Shown here: positions 33,373 to 43,031 of the stretch, piece by piece
How the letters are laid out: each line of letters opens with the position of its first letter
How positions within the stretch are numbered: the first letter of the stretch is position 1
Source of the DNA: Mesorhizobium erdmanii USDA 3471
GTDB lineage: Bacteria; Pseudomonadota; Alphaproteobacteria; Rhizobiales; Rhizobiaceae
Assembly (NCBI RefSeq): GCF_000472705.1
Contig: NZ_AXAE01000036.1
Span: 1-54,007, forward strand
Direction: 5' to 3'
DNA: 54,007 nucleotides
Position numbers and translations under genes: made by a program
Notes under the pieces: model-generated
What the model was told of the DNA's origin: nothing
Seen by the model: the letters and a program-made list of their open reading frames with translations, nothing else
Databases searched by the model: none

Positions 33373-33717
33373 ATGGCGCACGTCATAGACCGCGACGAAT
33401 GGGCAGTTCGCTCCGACCATTGGAAGGGCGAGCTGCAATGCGGCGTGTACGGCTCCAACTCCTGCCTGATCTTCAACTACCTGCCCGATGTCGGGGGCGG
33501 TCCACGGCTACACTCCCATCCCTACGCGGAGATCTTCATCATCCGCCAGGGAACCGGCCTGTTCACCGTCGGCGACAAGGAAATCGAGGCTTCCGCCGGC
33601 CAGATCGTGATCGTGCCGCCCCACACGCCGCACAAATTCACCAATCTCGGTCCGGGTCCCCTGGAAACCACCGACATTCACGAGAACGGCAAGTTCATCA
33701 CCGAATGGCTTGAATGA
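33373..33717 (+). CDS. Small cupin-domain protein
   Basis: The 114-residue product is a single cupin barrel. The two cupin motifs are visible: GGGPRLHSHPYAEIFIIRQGTG (His, His and Glu metal ligands) and, in motif 2, IVIVPPHTPHKFTNLG with the last His. A metal-dependent enzyme or a ligand-binding role are both possible; nothing in the neighbourhood decides. The ATG at 33373 gives MAHVIDRDEW. It is convergent with the small gene at 33721, only 3 bases away. Confidence 0.85.
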   Translation: MAHVIDRDEWAVRSDHWKGELQCGVYGSNSCLIFNYLPDVGGGPRLHSHPYAEIFIIRQGTGLFTVGDKEIEASAGQIVIVPPHTPHKFTNLGPGPLETTDIHENGKFITEWLE

Positions 33718-33720
33718 TCC

Positions 33721-34032
33721 CTACATCGCTCCCAACCGGACAAGCACCGCCTTGGGTATGCCATACTCGCGGATGACGGCCTCGTGCCTGCGCAGGCCGC
33801 AAAGTTCGCGCTGGATGAAATAGGCGTGCACGGCCGTGGCAGCCTCCTTGAGAAGCCGGGGACGCATCTCCTCGTCCGCATTGTCGCTTAGCCGAGCCAG
33901 CGTTTCCGCGACCCGCTGTCCGGCCCGGCCGAGTGCCGCCGCCTTCTCGGCGAGGATTTCATGGCCGAGCGCGTCGAAGGCGGCTTCAGCGGCCGAAGCG
34001 CCGGCAAGATGAGATGGCGGACGCAGGGACAT
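33721..34032 (-). CDS. Small conserved-looking alpha-helical protein (possibly DUF6665)
   Basis: The 103-residue product is predicted mostly helical: SAAEAAFDALGHEILAEKAAALG, RVAETLARLSD, then HAYFIQRELCGLRRHEAVI and REYGIPKAVLVRLGAM. The C-terminal block resembles small alphaproteobacterial proteins grouped as DUF6665, an assignment made from memory of the pattern and not checked. No signal peptide or membrane segment. It begins 1 base after the GNAT gene stop on the same strand, so it is likely co-transcribed with it and the ABC genes. Confidence 0.65.
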   Translation of the reverse strand: MSLRPPSHLAGASAAEAAFDALGHEILAEKAAALGRAGQRVAETLARLSDNADEEMRPRLLKEAATAVHAYFIQRELCGLRRHEAVIREYGIPKAVLVRLGAM

Positions 34033-34033
34033 G

Positions 34034-34492
34034 TCAGCTGCCTTTCCCGAACATCATGCGATGGGTGACGAATTCTTCGCCTTCCACGCGCTGAAAGCCA
34101 AGCCGTTCGTAGAAAACGAAGGCTTGCGGCGGCGCGCGGGTGTTCAACATGATGAAATAGCGGCGTGCCCGGTCGATGACGGTCTCGACCAGCATGCGGC
34201 CAAGGCCGGCGCGGCGGTGAGGCGCGCTCACGAACAGGTGCCGGACACGACCCTGGTCCCCGCCCTCGACATAAGGATCGATGTTCAAGTCGCACACGCC
34301 GGCAAGCTCGCGGCCATGCCATGCCCCGTAAAGTGCCTCGCCACGCTTGTGGAAAATGTTGCGGCCACTTGCCCAGCCATCCGCCAGCCGCACCAGCATC
34401 CAGTAGCCTTCCAGCCGGCTCTCATCCTTCAGCCTGTCGAAGGCCGGCGTGGTCGGCCGCAGCCGCTTGAGCAGATAGGCGACTTCCGGCAA
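34034..34492 (-). CDS. GNAT-family N-acetyltransferase
   Basis: About 152 residues from a TTG at 34492; a longer frame back to 34579 would overlap the ABC gene end, so the start is uncertain. The GNAT core is clear: AGVCDLNIDPYV, the acetyl-CoA loop RVRHLFVSAPHRRAGLGRMLVE (R-x2-G-x-G form shown as RRAGLG), RRYFIMLNTRAPPQAFVFYERLGFQRV. The acceptor is unknown. It lies 14 bases after the second ABC exporter gene, in the same presumed transcript. Confidence 0.82.
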   Translation of the reverse strand: MPEVAYLLKRLRPTTPAFDRLKDESRLEGYWMLVRLADGWASGRNIFHKRGEALYGAWHGRELAGVCDLNIDPYVEGGDQGRVRHLFVSAPHRRAGLGRMLVETVIDRARRYFIMLNTRAPPQAFVFYERLGFQRVEGEEFVTHRMMFGKGS

Positions 34493-34506
34493 CCCGCTTA
34501 TCCCGC

Positions 34507-36390
<1,884 letters not shown>

Positions 36391-36400
36391 GCGGCGGCCA

Positions 36401-38287
36401 TCATTCTGCGGCTTGCCCCTTTGCGATCACGTCATTGGCGACATCGGCCGGAACGTCCTCGAGCAGAAACCCGCCCGATTGCCGCTGCCACAGCTGGGCA
36501 TAGAGCCCGCCCTTGGCGACCAGTTCCTCGTGCGAGCCTTCCTCGATGACCCGACCCTGGTCCATCACCACAAGCCTGTCCATCGCCGCGATGGTCGACA
36601 GCCGGTGGGCGATGGCGATGACGGTCTTGCCTTGCATGAGCTTGTAGAGGTTCTCCTGGATGGCCGCTTCCGCCTCGGAATCCAGCGCCGAGGTCGCCTC
36701 GTCAAGGATAAGTATCGGTGCATCCTTCAACATAACGCGAGCAATGGCGATGCGTTGCCGCTGGCCGCCGGACAATTTGACGCCACGGTCGCCGACATAG
36801 GCGTCGAACCCCTTGCGGCCATTGTGATCCGAAAGCCCTGATATGAAGTCCAGCGCCTCGGCCCGCCGTGCCGCCTCGACAAGCATTTCGTCCGAAGCAT
36901 CAGGCCGGCCATAGAGGATGTTCTCCCGCACCGAGCGATGCAAAAGCGATGTGTCCTGCGTGACCATGCCGATCTGGGCCCGCAGCGAGTCCTGTCTCAC
37001 CCCGGCGATCTCCTGGCCGTCGATCAGGATCCGGCCGCTCTCCAGGTCGTAGAAGCGCAGCAAAAGATTGACCAGCGTCGACTTGCCGGCGCCCGAGCGG
37101 CCGACAATGCCAACCTTTTCGCCCGGCTTTACCGTGAGCGACAGGTTTTCGATCACGCCTTTCTGCTTGCCGTAATGGAAGCCGATATCCTCGAAGCGGA
37201 TCTCACCCCTGGAAACGGCGATCTCCTTCGCATCCGGCCTGTCCTCGACAAGGCGCGGCAGCGAGATCGAGGCGATGCCGTCCTGCACCGTGCCGATGTT
37301 CTCGAACAGCCCCGACATCTCCCACATGATCCACTGCGACATGCCCCACATCCTGAGCACCAGGCCGATGACAACGGCGACCGCGCCGATCGTCACCACT
37401 TGCCCCATCCATAGCCAGAGCGAAATGGCGGTGACCGAGAACAGGAGCAGCGCGTTCAGAATGTAGAGCGTGCCGAAAAGCACGGTCACCAGCCGCATCG
37501 ACCGATAGACCGTGTCGAGGAAACCCATCATGCCTTCCCTGGCGAAAGTGGCCTCGCGGCGCGCATGGGAAAACAGCTTGACCGTCTGGATGTTGGAGTA
37601 GCTGTCGACGACACGACCGGTCATCACCGAACGCGCATTGGCCTGCTCCTCGCCGACCTTGCCCAGCCGCGGGATGAAAAAGCGCAGCAACAGGATGTAG
37701 CCGACCAGCCAGACCGCCAGCGGTGCGGCCAACCGCCAGTCGGCCGAGCCGACGATGAGCAGCATGCCGAGGAAATAGACGATGACGTAGTTGAGGACGT
37801 CGATCACCTTGATGACGCATTCGCGCACGGCCAGCGCCGTCTGCATCAGCTTGGTGGCGATGCGCCCGGCGAATTCATCCTGGTAGAAGCTCATCGACTG
37901 CTTGAGCAGGTAGCGGTGCACCTGCCAGCGGATGCGCATGGGATAGTTGCCCATCAGCGTTTGCTGGTTGAGCAGCGAATGCAGCCACACCGTGCCCGGC
38001 AGCGCGAACAGCACGATGAAGGCCATGGCGGCGAGCTTCCAGCCCTCCGTCTGCAGGAAGGTTTCGCGATTCTGCGCCGACAGCCAGTCGACGATGCGGC
38101 CCAGGAAGCCGAACATCCACACTTCCGCGATGGCGATCGCCGTCACCAGCACCGCGTCGACAAGGATATAGGGCCATGCGCCGCGCGTATAATGCAGGCA
38201 GAAGGCCACCAGCGTCTTGGGCGGCTCGACCGGTTCCGCCGCCGGGAACGGATCGAGCCTTCTTTCAAACCAGCTAAACAACAACAT
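36401..38287 (-). CDS. ABC exporter half-transporter (first of pair)
   Basis: The 628-residue product has the same layout as its downstream paralogue: an exporter membrane domain with AGRIATKLMQTALAVRE, then an ATPase domain with Walker A VGRSGAGKSTLVNLL, signature KLSGGQRQRIAIARV, Walker B ILILDEATSALDSEAEAA and H-loop IAHRLSTIA. Both ATP sites look competent, unlike many heterodimeric exporters in which one site is degenerate, so homodimers are also possible. It is first in the order exporter, exporter, GNAT, small helical protein. Confidence 0.93.
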   Translation of the reverse strand: MLLFSWFERRLDPFPAAEPVEPPKTLVAFCLHYTRGAWPYILVDAVLVTAIAIAEVWMFGFLGRIVDWLSAQNRETFLQTEGWKLAAMAFIVLFALPGTVWLHSLLNQQTLMGNYPMRIRWQVHRYLLKQSMSFYQDEFAGRIATKLMQTALAVRECVIKVIDVLNYVIVYFLGMLLIVGSADWRLAAPLAVWLVGYILLLRFFIPRLGKVGEEQANARSVMTGRVVDSYSNIQTVKLFSHARREATFAREGMMGFLDTVYRSMRLVTVLFGTLYILNALLLFSVTAISLWLWMGQVVTIGAVAVVIGLVLRMWGMSQWIMWEMSGLFENIGTVQDGIASISLPRLVEDRPDAKEIAVSRGEIRFEDIGFHYGKQKGVIENLSLTVKPGEKVGIVGRSGAGKSTLVNLLLRFYDLESGRILIDGQEIAGVRQDSLRAQIGMVTQDTSLLHRSVRENILYGRPDASDEMLVEAARRAEALDFISGLSDHNGRKGFDAYVGDRGVKLSGGQRQRIAIARVMLKDAPILILDEATSALDSEAEAAIQENLYKLMQGKTVIAIAHRLSTIAAMDRLVVMDQGRVIEEGSHEELVAKGGLYAQLWQRQSGGFLLEDVPADVANDVIAKGQAAE

Positions 38288-38316
38288 GGGTCATGCCTGT
38301 GAAATCTGTTTTCCGC

Positions 38317-38898
38317 TTACGCGGCTTGGCGACGTACGAAATCCCGGGGCCGTATGGCGCCGAGGGCCGACGCTCCGGAATCATCCGGACCGTCGGCCCT
38401 GCTTCGCGCAATATAGGGGTTCGCGGGCTTTTCGCCGACAGGCTCGTTTGCCGATCCTGACGGTGCGGTGTCGACAAGCCGGATTTTCGCGCCGGGCCGG
38501 ATCAGCCGGATGATCCGCCGCACCAGCGACGGCCGGCTCGGATCCGGAACCGCGCGCGAGAAATCGACATCCGGCAGCATGCCGCGATGCGGCCGGCGGC
38601 GGACTTCGGCATGAACCGCCGACGAATAGGTCTCGCCGATCAACAGCGCCCAGGTCGGCAGTCGGTGGATATGCAGGCTCCTCGAGCCCGGTATTCTGTA
38701 GGGATCGAACATCGGTCCGTCCTCCGTATGAAAATAGAGATGAAAAGGCGAAGCAAGGTCGTCCGCCGGCGTTCGGCCGGAGGGATGGATTGCGTCGGTC
38801 TGGACACGACGCCAGGCATCGGTCTGGACACGACGCCAGGCATCGGTCTGGACACGTTCAGATTGGGCGTTCAGCCCTTTTGACTTTTTGAAAAACAT
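38317..38898 (-). CDS. Unknown protein with 24-bp tandem repeats near its start
   Basis: The 193-residue product begins MFFKKSKGLNAQSE and then has three copies of RVQTDA(W/I) encoded by a 24-bp repeat (38795-38856). The rest contains RSLHIHRLPTWALLIGETY, SAVHAEVRRRPHRGMLPDVDF and RPSLVRRIIRLIRPGAKI. It is basic, without a clear signal peptide or membrane helix. No family is recognised. An AAGGAA lies about 7 bases before the ATG at 38898. A 25-codon ORF with a strong ribosome site lies 66 bases upstream. Confidence 0.55.
   Translation of the reverse strand: MFFKKSKGLNAQSERVQTDAWRRVQTDAWRRVQTDAIHPSGRTPADDLASPFHLYFHTEDGPMFDPYRIPGSRSLHIHRLPTWALLIGETYSSAVHAEVRRRPHRGMLPDVDFSRAVPDPSRPSLVRRIIRLIRPGAKIRLVDTAPSGSANEPVGEKPANPYIARSRADGPDDSGASALGAIRPRDFVRRQAA
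38795..38856. repeat. 24-bp in-frame tandem repeat
   Basis: The unit beginning TCGGTCTGGACACGACGCCA occurs at 38795-38818 and exactly again at 38819-38842, followed by a 14-base partial copy (38843-38856). On the coding (minus) strand it gives the repeated octapeptide RVQTDAWR. The length is a multiple of three, so slippage keeps the frame. Confidence 0.95.
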
Positions 38899-38964
38899 CG
38901 CAGGATTCCTTCGAGAGCCGAAAAGGTGTTTCGGCGGGAATCGGTGCGATCAAGTCTTAGAGAG

Positions 38965-39042
38965 TCAGGAGAATTGTCGTACCGAAGCCGCCCGCAGGCG
39001 TACTAGCCAACGAGAGGGGCGCTGGATGTGCATGGTCATCAT
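38965..39042 (-). CDS. Putative 25-codon leader peptide or microprotein
   Basis: Reads MMTMHIQRPSRWLVRLRAAS then VRQFS. GGAGGGG lies 6-7 bases before the first ATG, among the best ribosome sites in this part of the window. The peptide is strongly basic and amphipathic. It ends 66 bases before the unknown protein at 38898 on the same strand, so it could be a regulatory leader peptide or a free-standing membrane-active microprotein. Expression is not shown. Confidence 0.4.
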   Translation of the reverse strand: MMTMHIQRPSRWLVRLRAASVRQFS

Positions 39043-39182
39043 GAAATACCCCTCCATCGGTTCGGGTTGACAATGCCGGTCGTATACCCGACTTCGCAGA
39101 ATATGGCCACCCGCAGGTCCAGGAATTTCCGAAACCGCGAGCGCGCTGTGGCCGATCTGCCACTTATTAGAAGGATGCGGAA

Positions 39183-39641
39183 ATGAACCGTCGTCTCCGC
39201 ATCGCGCTCTACCAGCCGGACATTGCCGGCAATACCGGGACAATCCTGCGCTTCGCCGCCTGCCTCGGCCTTGGCGTCGATATCATCGAACCGGCCGGCT
39301 TTCCGCTTTCCGACAAGGCGCTCAAGCGCGCCGGTATGGACTATCTCGAAATGGCTTCCCTGACCCGGCATGTCGACTGGAACGCCTTCGAGGACTGGCG
39401 CAAGGCCCGCGCGGACCGGCTGGTGCTGCTGTCGACCAAGGCAGCGCTCCCCTACACCAGCTTCAGCTTCGCCAACGGCGACATCCTGCTGTTCGGCCGC
39501 GAATCCGCGGGCGTGCCGGATCTTGTCCATCAGGCGGCGGATGCGCGGCTGACCATCCCGATGCAAGGCGCCGCGCGCTCGATCAACGTCGCGCTGTCGG
39601 TAGCCATGGTGGCGGGCGAAGCCGTCCGCCAGCTCGGATAG
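39183..39641 (+). CDS. trmL: tRNA (cytidine(34)-2'-O)-methyltransferase
   Basis: The 152-residue SPOUT enzyme methylates the wobble base C34 or cmnm5U34 of tRNA-Leu. Signature blocks are LRIALYQPDIAGNTGTILRF, PAGFPLSDKALKRAGMDY, LLFGRESAGVPDLVH and the C-terminal SAM knot IPMQGAARSINVALSVAMV. The length is normal for the family. The ATG at 39183 follows GGAAATG closely with AGAAGGA just upstream. Transcribed alone, toward soxR. Confidence 0.95.
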   Translation: MNRRLRIALYQPDIAGNTGTILRFAACLGLGVDIIEPAGFPLSDKALKRAGMDYLEMASLTRHVDWNAFEDWRKARADRLVLLSTKAALPYTSFSFANGDILLFGRESAGVPDLVHQAADARLTIPMQGAARSINVALSVAMVAGEAVRQLG

Positions 39642-39766
39642 AATCCGCGGCTCATCGGCCGGACCGCCCTCACCGTCACCGAAGGCAGCGGCTTTGCCAG
39701 TCATTCTCACCCAGGCGCACATCGCCTTCTCCTGTCATTTGCCCAATCGGCATTTCTTCGCTACAA

Positions 39767-39784
39767 GCTCAACTTAACTTGAGG
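39767..39784. promoter_or_regulatory. SoxR box upstream of soxR
   Basis: GCTCAACTTAACTTGAGG matches the consensus CCTCAAGTTAACTTGAGG at 16 of 18 positions. It ends 18 bases before the soxR ATG at 39803, so SoxR probably controls its own promoter. No other gene adjoins the box in the divergent direction. Confidence 0.8.
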
Positions 39785-39802
39785 TCAAGCGGAAAATGGG
39801 AC

Positions 39803-40273
39803 ATGGCTCCAGTAACGGAATTGACGGTCGGCCAAGTGGCCATGCGCAGCGGCGTCGCGGTGTCGGCGCTACATTTCTATGAGACGCGCGGACTGATCCG
39901 CAGCCACCGCACATCAGGCAACCAGCGCCGTTACGGCCGCGACGTGCTGCGGCGGGTGGCGATCATCAAGGTCGCGCAAGAGGTCGGCATTTCGCTGGCC
40001 GAGATCGGAGCGGCACTTGAATCATTACCTGAAGGCCGCACGCCGACGCGTGAGGATTGGAATCTGCTTTCAACGGCCTGGCGCGATAGCCTCGACCAGA
40101 AGATCAGCCAGCTAAAGAAGCTGCGCGACGGATTGACCGATTGCATCGGCTGCGGCTGCATGTCGATCGACAAATGTCCGCTCAGGAACAAGGGCGACCG
40201 GCTGGCGAGGGAAGGTGTTGGCGCGAGGCGGCTGGTTCTACCTTCTCCCCGTTCATTGGAAGAAGGTACTTGA
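39803..40273 (+). CDS. soxR: Redox-sensitive transcriptional activator SoxR
   Basis: The 156-residue MerR-family protein has a winged helix (LTVGQVAMRSGVAVSALHFY, RTSGNQRRYGRDVLRRVAII), a dimer coiled coil, and the [2Fe-2S] cluster motif C114-x2-C117-x-C119-x5-C125 (CIGCGCMSIDKC). Oxidation by redox-cycling compounds activates transcription. The ATG at 39803 is preferred to a TTG at 39779, which lies inside the SoxR box. The last ten residues (147-156) and the stop are encoded by a dispersed repeat, a non-conserved tail. Target genes are not adjacent. Confidence 0.93.
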   Translation: MAPVTELTVGQVAMRSGVAVSALHFYETRGLIRSHRTSGNQRRYGRDVLRRVAIIKVAQEVGISLAEIGAALESLPEGRTPTREDWNLLSTAWRDSLDQKISQLKKLRDGLTDCIGCGCMSIDKCPLRNKGDRLAREGVGARRLVLPSPRSLEEGT

Positions 40274-40365
40274 AAGGCGGATAAGGGGCAGCGCTGGCAT
40301 TCAAAGGTTTGGGCCGCCCCTCACCTGCCTGCCGGCATCCTGTCCCCGTATGGTGACGGGGCGAG
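40241..40365. repeat. Dispersed hairpin repeat (type 2), copy B
   Basis: It starts CCTTCTCCCCGTTCATTGGA, continues with a decayed right arm (AGAAGGTACTTGAAAGGCGG, ATAAGGGGCAGCGCTGG), and has a distal half with GCCGCCCCTCACCTGCCTGCCGG and GTCCCCGTATGGTGACGGGG that pairs back or within itself. Compared with copies A and C the first hairpin is degenerate. Its first 33 bases are translated as the end of SoxR. Confidence 0.8.
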
Positions 40366-40371
40366 GAAATG

Positions 40372-40629
40372 CTAATCAGCCACGGGCAGCCGCCTGATGG
40401 TGAACTCGATCAGATCTCCCGGGCGCTCGAACCAGCTTTCGATCTCGGTCCAGTAGGCCTGCTTGGGGAAACGCTCGAACCATTCCTTGGCCTTGAGGCG
40501 CGCATCGGAGCGCGGCAGGACGAAGGTTTCGCGCAAAAAGCCGTCGCGTGGCATGCGTGAGCGCTCGGCACGGCTTTGGTCGAGCCTCTTCTTCAGGCCA
40601 TCCAGCGGCGGTCTTGCCGGGGTGCGCAC
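40372..40629 (-). CDS. Small conserved-looking hypothetical protein
   Basis: The 85-residue product starts at a GTG at 40629 with AGGAG 7 bases upstream. It is charged and soluble: PLDGLKKRLDQSRAERSRMP, DGFLRETFVLPRSDARLKAK and EWFERFPKQAYWTEIESWFE, ending in a strand-like IEFTIRRLPVAD. The aromatic-rich C-terminal half looks like a folded domain. No family is recognised. It is divergent from hemF with about 180 bases between. Confidence 0.65.
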   Translation of the reverse strand: MRTPARPPLDGLKKRLDQSRAERSRMPRDGFLRETFVLPRSDARLKAKEWFERFPKQAYWTEIESWFERPGDLIEFTIRRLPVAD

Positions 40630-40808
40630 GAAACAACTCCTTGCCCTGGCGCATGACCCCGAAACCGCGATCGGGTTTCGGAAAGGATCATGCGCAAAAC
40701 CAAAGTGACTTGACCCTTCCCGTCAAGAGATTAGGGATCGCGCCGGCAAAAGACGAGTCATTTTGTCCGGGAGACCGGATGCGATCCGCCCACAACCGGA
40801 GACGGCAC

Positions 40809-41723
40809 TTGGAAAGACCTGAAATACCGGCTGGCCTGCCCGCCGACATCGAAGAAAAGAAGATGAAGGCCCGCCTGTGGTTCGAGGCGCTGCGCGAACG
40901 CATTTGCGGCGCCTTCGAGCAGATCGAGCACGATCTTCAGGGTCCGCTCGCCTCCTGGTCGCCGGGCCGCTTCGAAAAGACACCCTGGGAGCGTGACCAG
41001 GGCAAGGGCGGCGGCGGCACCATGTCGATGATGCATGGCCGCGTCTTCGAGAAGGTCGGCGTCCACACGTCGACCGTCCATGGCGAGTTCTCGCCCGAAT
41101 TCAGGAAGCAGATGCCCGGCGCCGAGGAAGACCCGCGCTTCTGGGCCTCCGGCATCTCGCTGATCGCGCATCCCTGGAACCCCAACGTTCCCGCCGTGCA
41201 CATGAACACGCGCATGGTGGTCACCTCCAGGCACTGGTTCGGTGGTGGCGCCGATCTGACCCCGGTGCTCGACCGCCGCCGCACCCAGGACGATCCGGAT
41301 ACCGTCGCTTTCCACCGCGCCATGCAGTTCGCTTGCGAGAAGAATGCCGACGTCGCCGACCATCCGAAATTCAAGACATGGTGCGACGAGTATTTTTATC
41401 TGCCGCATCGCAACGAGCCGCGCGGCACCGGCGGCATCTTCTTCGACTGGCTGCATTCGGAGCAGGACAAAGGCGGCTGGAATGCCGACTTCAACTTCGT
41501 CCAGGATGTCGGGCGCTCCTTCCTCGTCGTCTACGGCCACCTCGTACGCGCCAACTTCAACGAGAACTGGACCGACGGCGACCGCGACGAACAGCTCGTC
41601 CGGCGTGGCCGCTACGTCGAATTCAACCTGCTTTACGACCGGGGCACCATTTTCGGCCTGAAGACCGGCGGCAACGTCGCCTCGATCCTCTCCAGCCTGC
41701 CGCCGGAGGTTCGCTGGCCCTGA
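40809..41723 (+). CDS. hemF: Coproporphyrinogen III oxidase, oxygen-dependent
   Basis: HemF converts coproporphyrinogen III to protoporphyrinogen IX with O2. From a TTG at 40809 (GGAG 8 bases before) the product is 304 residues, near the usual 299; the next ATG at 40863 would remove conserved-looking sequence. Motifs include GGGGTMSMMHGRVFEKVGVH, HMNTRMVVTSRHWFGGGADLTP, YFYLPHRNEPRGTGGIFFDW and RGRYVEFNLLYDRGTIFGLK with the signature residues. Haem made here feeds, among others, the bc1 complex. Confidence 0.95.
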   Translation: MERPEIPAGLPADIEEKKMKARLWFEALRERICGAFEQIEHDLQGPLASWSPGRFEKTPWERDQGKGGGGTMSMMHGRVFEKVGVHTSTVHGEFSPEFRKQMPGAEEDPRFWASGISLIAHPWNPNVPAVHMNTRMVVTSRHWFGGGADLTPVLDRRRTQDDPDTVAFHRAMQFACEKNADVADHPKFKTWCDEYFYLPHRNEPRGTGGIFFDWLHSEQDKGGWNADFNFVQDVGRSFLVVYGHLVRANFNENWTDGDRDEQLVRRGRYVEFNLLYDRGTIFGLKTGGNVASILSSLPPEVRWP

Positions 41724-41792
41724 CATGAGGTGGCGGCGCACGCAGCTTTGATGCAACCAGACCGCCCCCTGCCGTGTTATAGTGTTCGCCCC

Positions 41793-41859
41793 GCTCACGT
41801 CCGGGAATTCAACTCGTCGGACCGTGAGCCAAGAAAGTGGCGGAGCCTCGACCGGCTCC
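41793..41859 (+). promoter_or_regulatory. Two hairpins in the DUF1059 leader
   Basis: GCTCACGTCCG (41793-41803) pairs with CGGACCGTGAGC (41818-41829) with one bulged base, and GGAGCC (41842-41847) pairs with GGCTCC (41854-41859). The second hairpin ends right before the ribosome site GGAGGAAAAGGAG. A structure so placed could affect translation or message stability; this is inference. Confidence 0.45.
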
Positions 41860-41881
41860 CCGGAGGAAAAGGAGAAATCCG

Positions 41882-42067
41882 ATGAAGCAATTTCACTGCG
41901 GGTCGCTCGTGCCCGGCTGTGAATGGCACACCCGCGCCGACGAGGAGGCCGAAGTCATGCGCCGCGCCGTCGAGCATATGCGCGAGACGCATGGCGAGAC
42001 CACCATCCGGGAGACGATGGTCGAGGCGATCCGCTCGCGCATCGAGAAGGTTCGCGACGCGGCATAA
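41882..42067 (+). CDS. DUF1059 zinc-finger-like small protein
   Basis: The 61-residue product MKQFHCGSLVPGCEWHTRAD... matches the DUF1059 family of small proteins. It has a C2H2-like arrangement C6-x6-C13-x18-H32-x4-H37, with an extra H16, that may bind zinc. The ATG at 41882 follows GGAGGAAAAGGAG, a strong ribosome site, and the next in-frame ATG upstream lacks one. Function is unknown. It has its own leader with two hairpins. Confidence 0.88.
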   Translation: MKQFHCGSLVPGCEWHTRADEEAEVMRRAVEHMRETHGETTIRETMVEAIRSRIEKVRDAA

Positions 42068-42365
42068 TCTATCGCGCCCGCCATTGGTGTTCGCGGCCGT
42101 GGCGGGCGTGTCGTCCAGATGCAATGATCCCTTGGGCGAACGACTCCCTGAAAACAAAAACGCGACACGCCTGCGCCAGTCCTCTCCGACGCGGCGCGGT
42201 CTGGCTCTCCAGGCGCAAAAAATATATTTCTTACAGCTAAAATAAACGCTGCGGTAACCGACCCGTGCGACTGTCCGCCCGATAATCCGGCTAAAGGGGG
42301 CTGCCAGAGGAGCCCGTCGCCACTAGGCACCTGATCCGGAACGGTGGGGCGAGGTTGTTTCGCGC
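42068..42365. other. Intergenic region before the exported-protein pair
   Basis: 298 bases without a credible gene. An AT-rich stretch at about 42217-42252 (AAAAAATATATTTC, then AGCTAAAATAAACG) stands out from the GC-rich surroundings and is a good place for a promoter. No repeat or terminator was recognised. Confidence 0.5.
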
Positions 42366-42944
42366 ATGCGCGAAAAGTCCGGCAATCGAGTGCGTTTGTG
42401 CACCGCGGCGCTTGTGCTGTCGGCATCCCTCATGGCGTGGTCGGCGATTGCCCAGGAAATGACGACATCGATAGTCGACATCCATCAGGGATCACTGCTC
42501 AGCGATCGGGCGCGAAGCCTTGGCAGTGGCGGCTACGAACTCCAGAACGGCAGTCGCGTATCGTTCAACCAATGGTACCACGCAAGCTGGGTCGACATGC
42601 ATGTGGATCTGCTGACCCCGATCACCGAGGATACCGGCATCCTTTGGGGATTTGGAACCGGAGAGGCGGCCGAGAAGTATAGGATCGCGCCCAGCCTGAA
42701 GCTAGGGTTCCTCACTCAAATGCATCCGGGTCCGAACAGCACCCTTTCCTTGTCGTTTACAGCAACCATCGGCGGCAAGCTCACCGAAAAGACCTGCCAG
42801 GCCAATTATGGCGATCTGGGCAGTTTCAACGTCAATTGCCGTCTCGCGGCCAGCGAGATGGCACCTGAGGAAACCTTGAAATATCTGGTTAACGCTAAAC
42901 CGGAGAGCCAGCATCTCTGGCTGAATTATCGTGTTACTTTCTGA
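42366..42944 (+). CDS. Exported protein of unknown function, possible small outer-membrane barrel
   Basis: The 192-residue product has a signal peptide (CTAALVLSASLMAWSAIA, cleavage before QEMTTS) and a mature part rich in alternating strands: ELQNGSRVSFNQWYHASWVD, MHVDLLTPITEDTGILWGFG, YRIAPSLKLGFLTQMH, STLSLSFTATIGGKL and a C-terminal HLWLNYRVTF that ends in Phe, as many outer-membrane barrels do. Two cysteines (TCQANY, VNCRL) may pair. No family is recognised. It lies 87 bases before the subtilase on the same strand. Confidence 0.65.
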   Translation: MREKSGNRVRLCTAALVLSASLMAWSAIAQEMTTSIVDIHQGSLLSDRARSLGSGGYELQNGSRVSFNQWYHASWVDMHVDLLTPITEDTGILWGFGTGEAAEKYRIAPSLKLGFLTQMHPGPNSTLSLSFTATIGGKLTEKTCQANYGDLGSFNVNCRLAASEMAPEETLKYLVNAKPESQHLWLNYRVTF

Positions 42945-43031
42945 TCGCGAGGGGCCGTGCGCGAGATGTCGCGCCGCCTCCGGCAATTCGCGATCGTCCA
43001 TCGCAGCTGTCGTCTGAACCGGGGTAAGAAC

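Noticed and set aside
39779..39802. TTG start giving eight more residues to SoxR
   Set aside because: This codon lies within the SoxR box, and the ATG at 39803 gives the conserved N-terminus.
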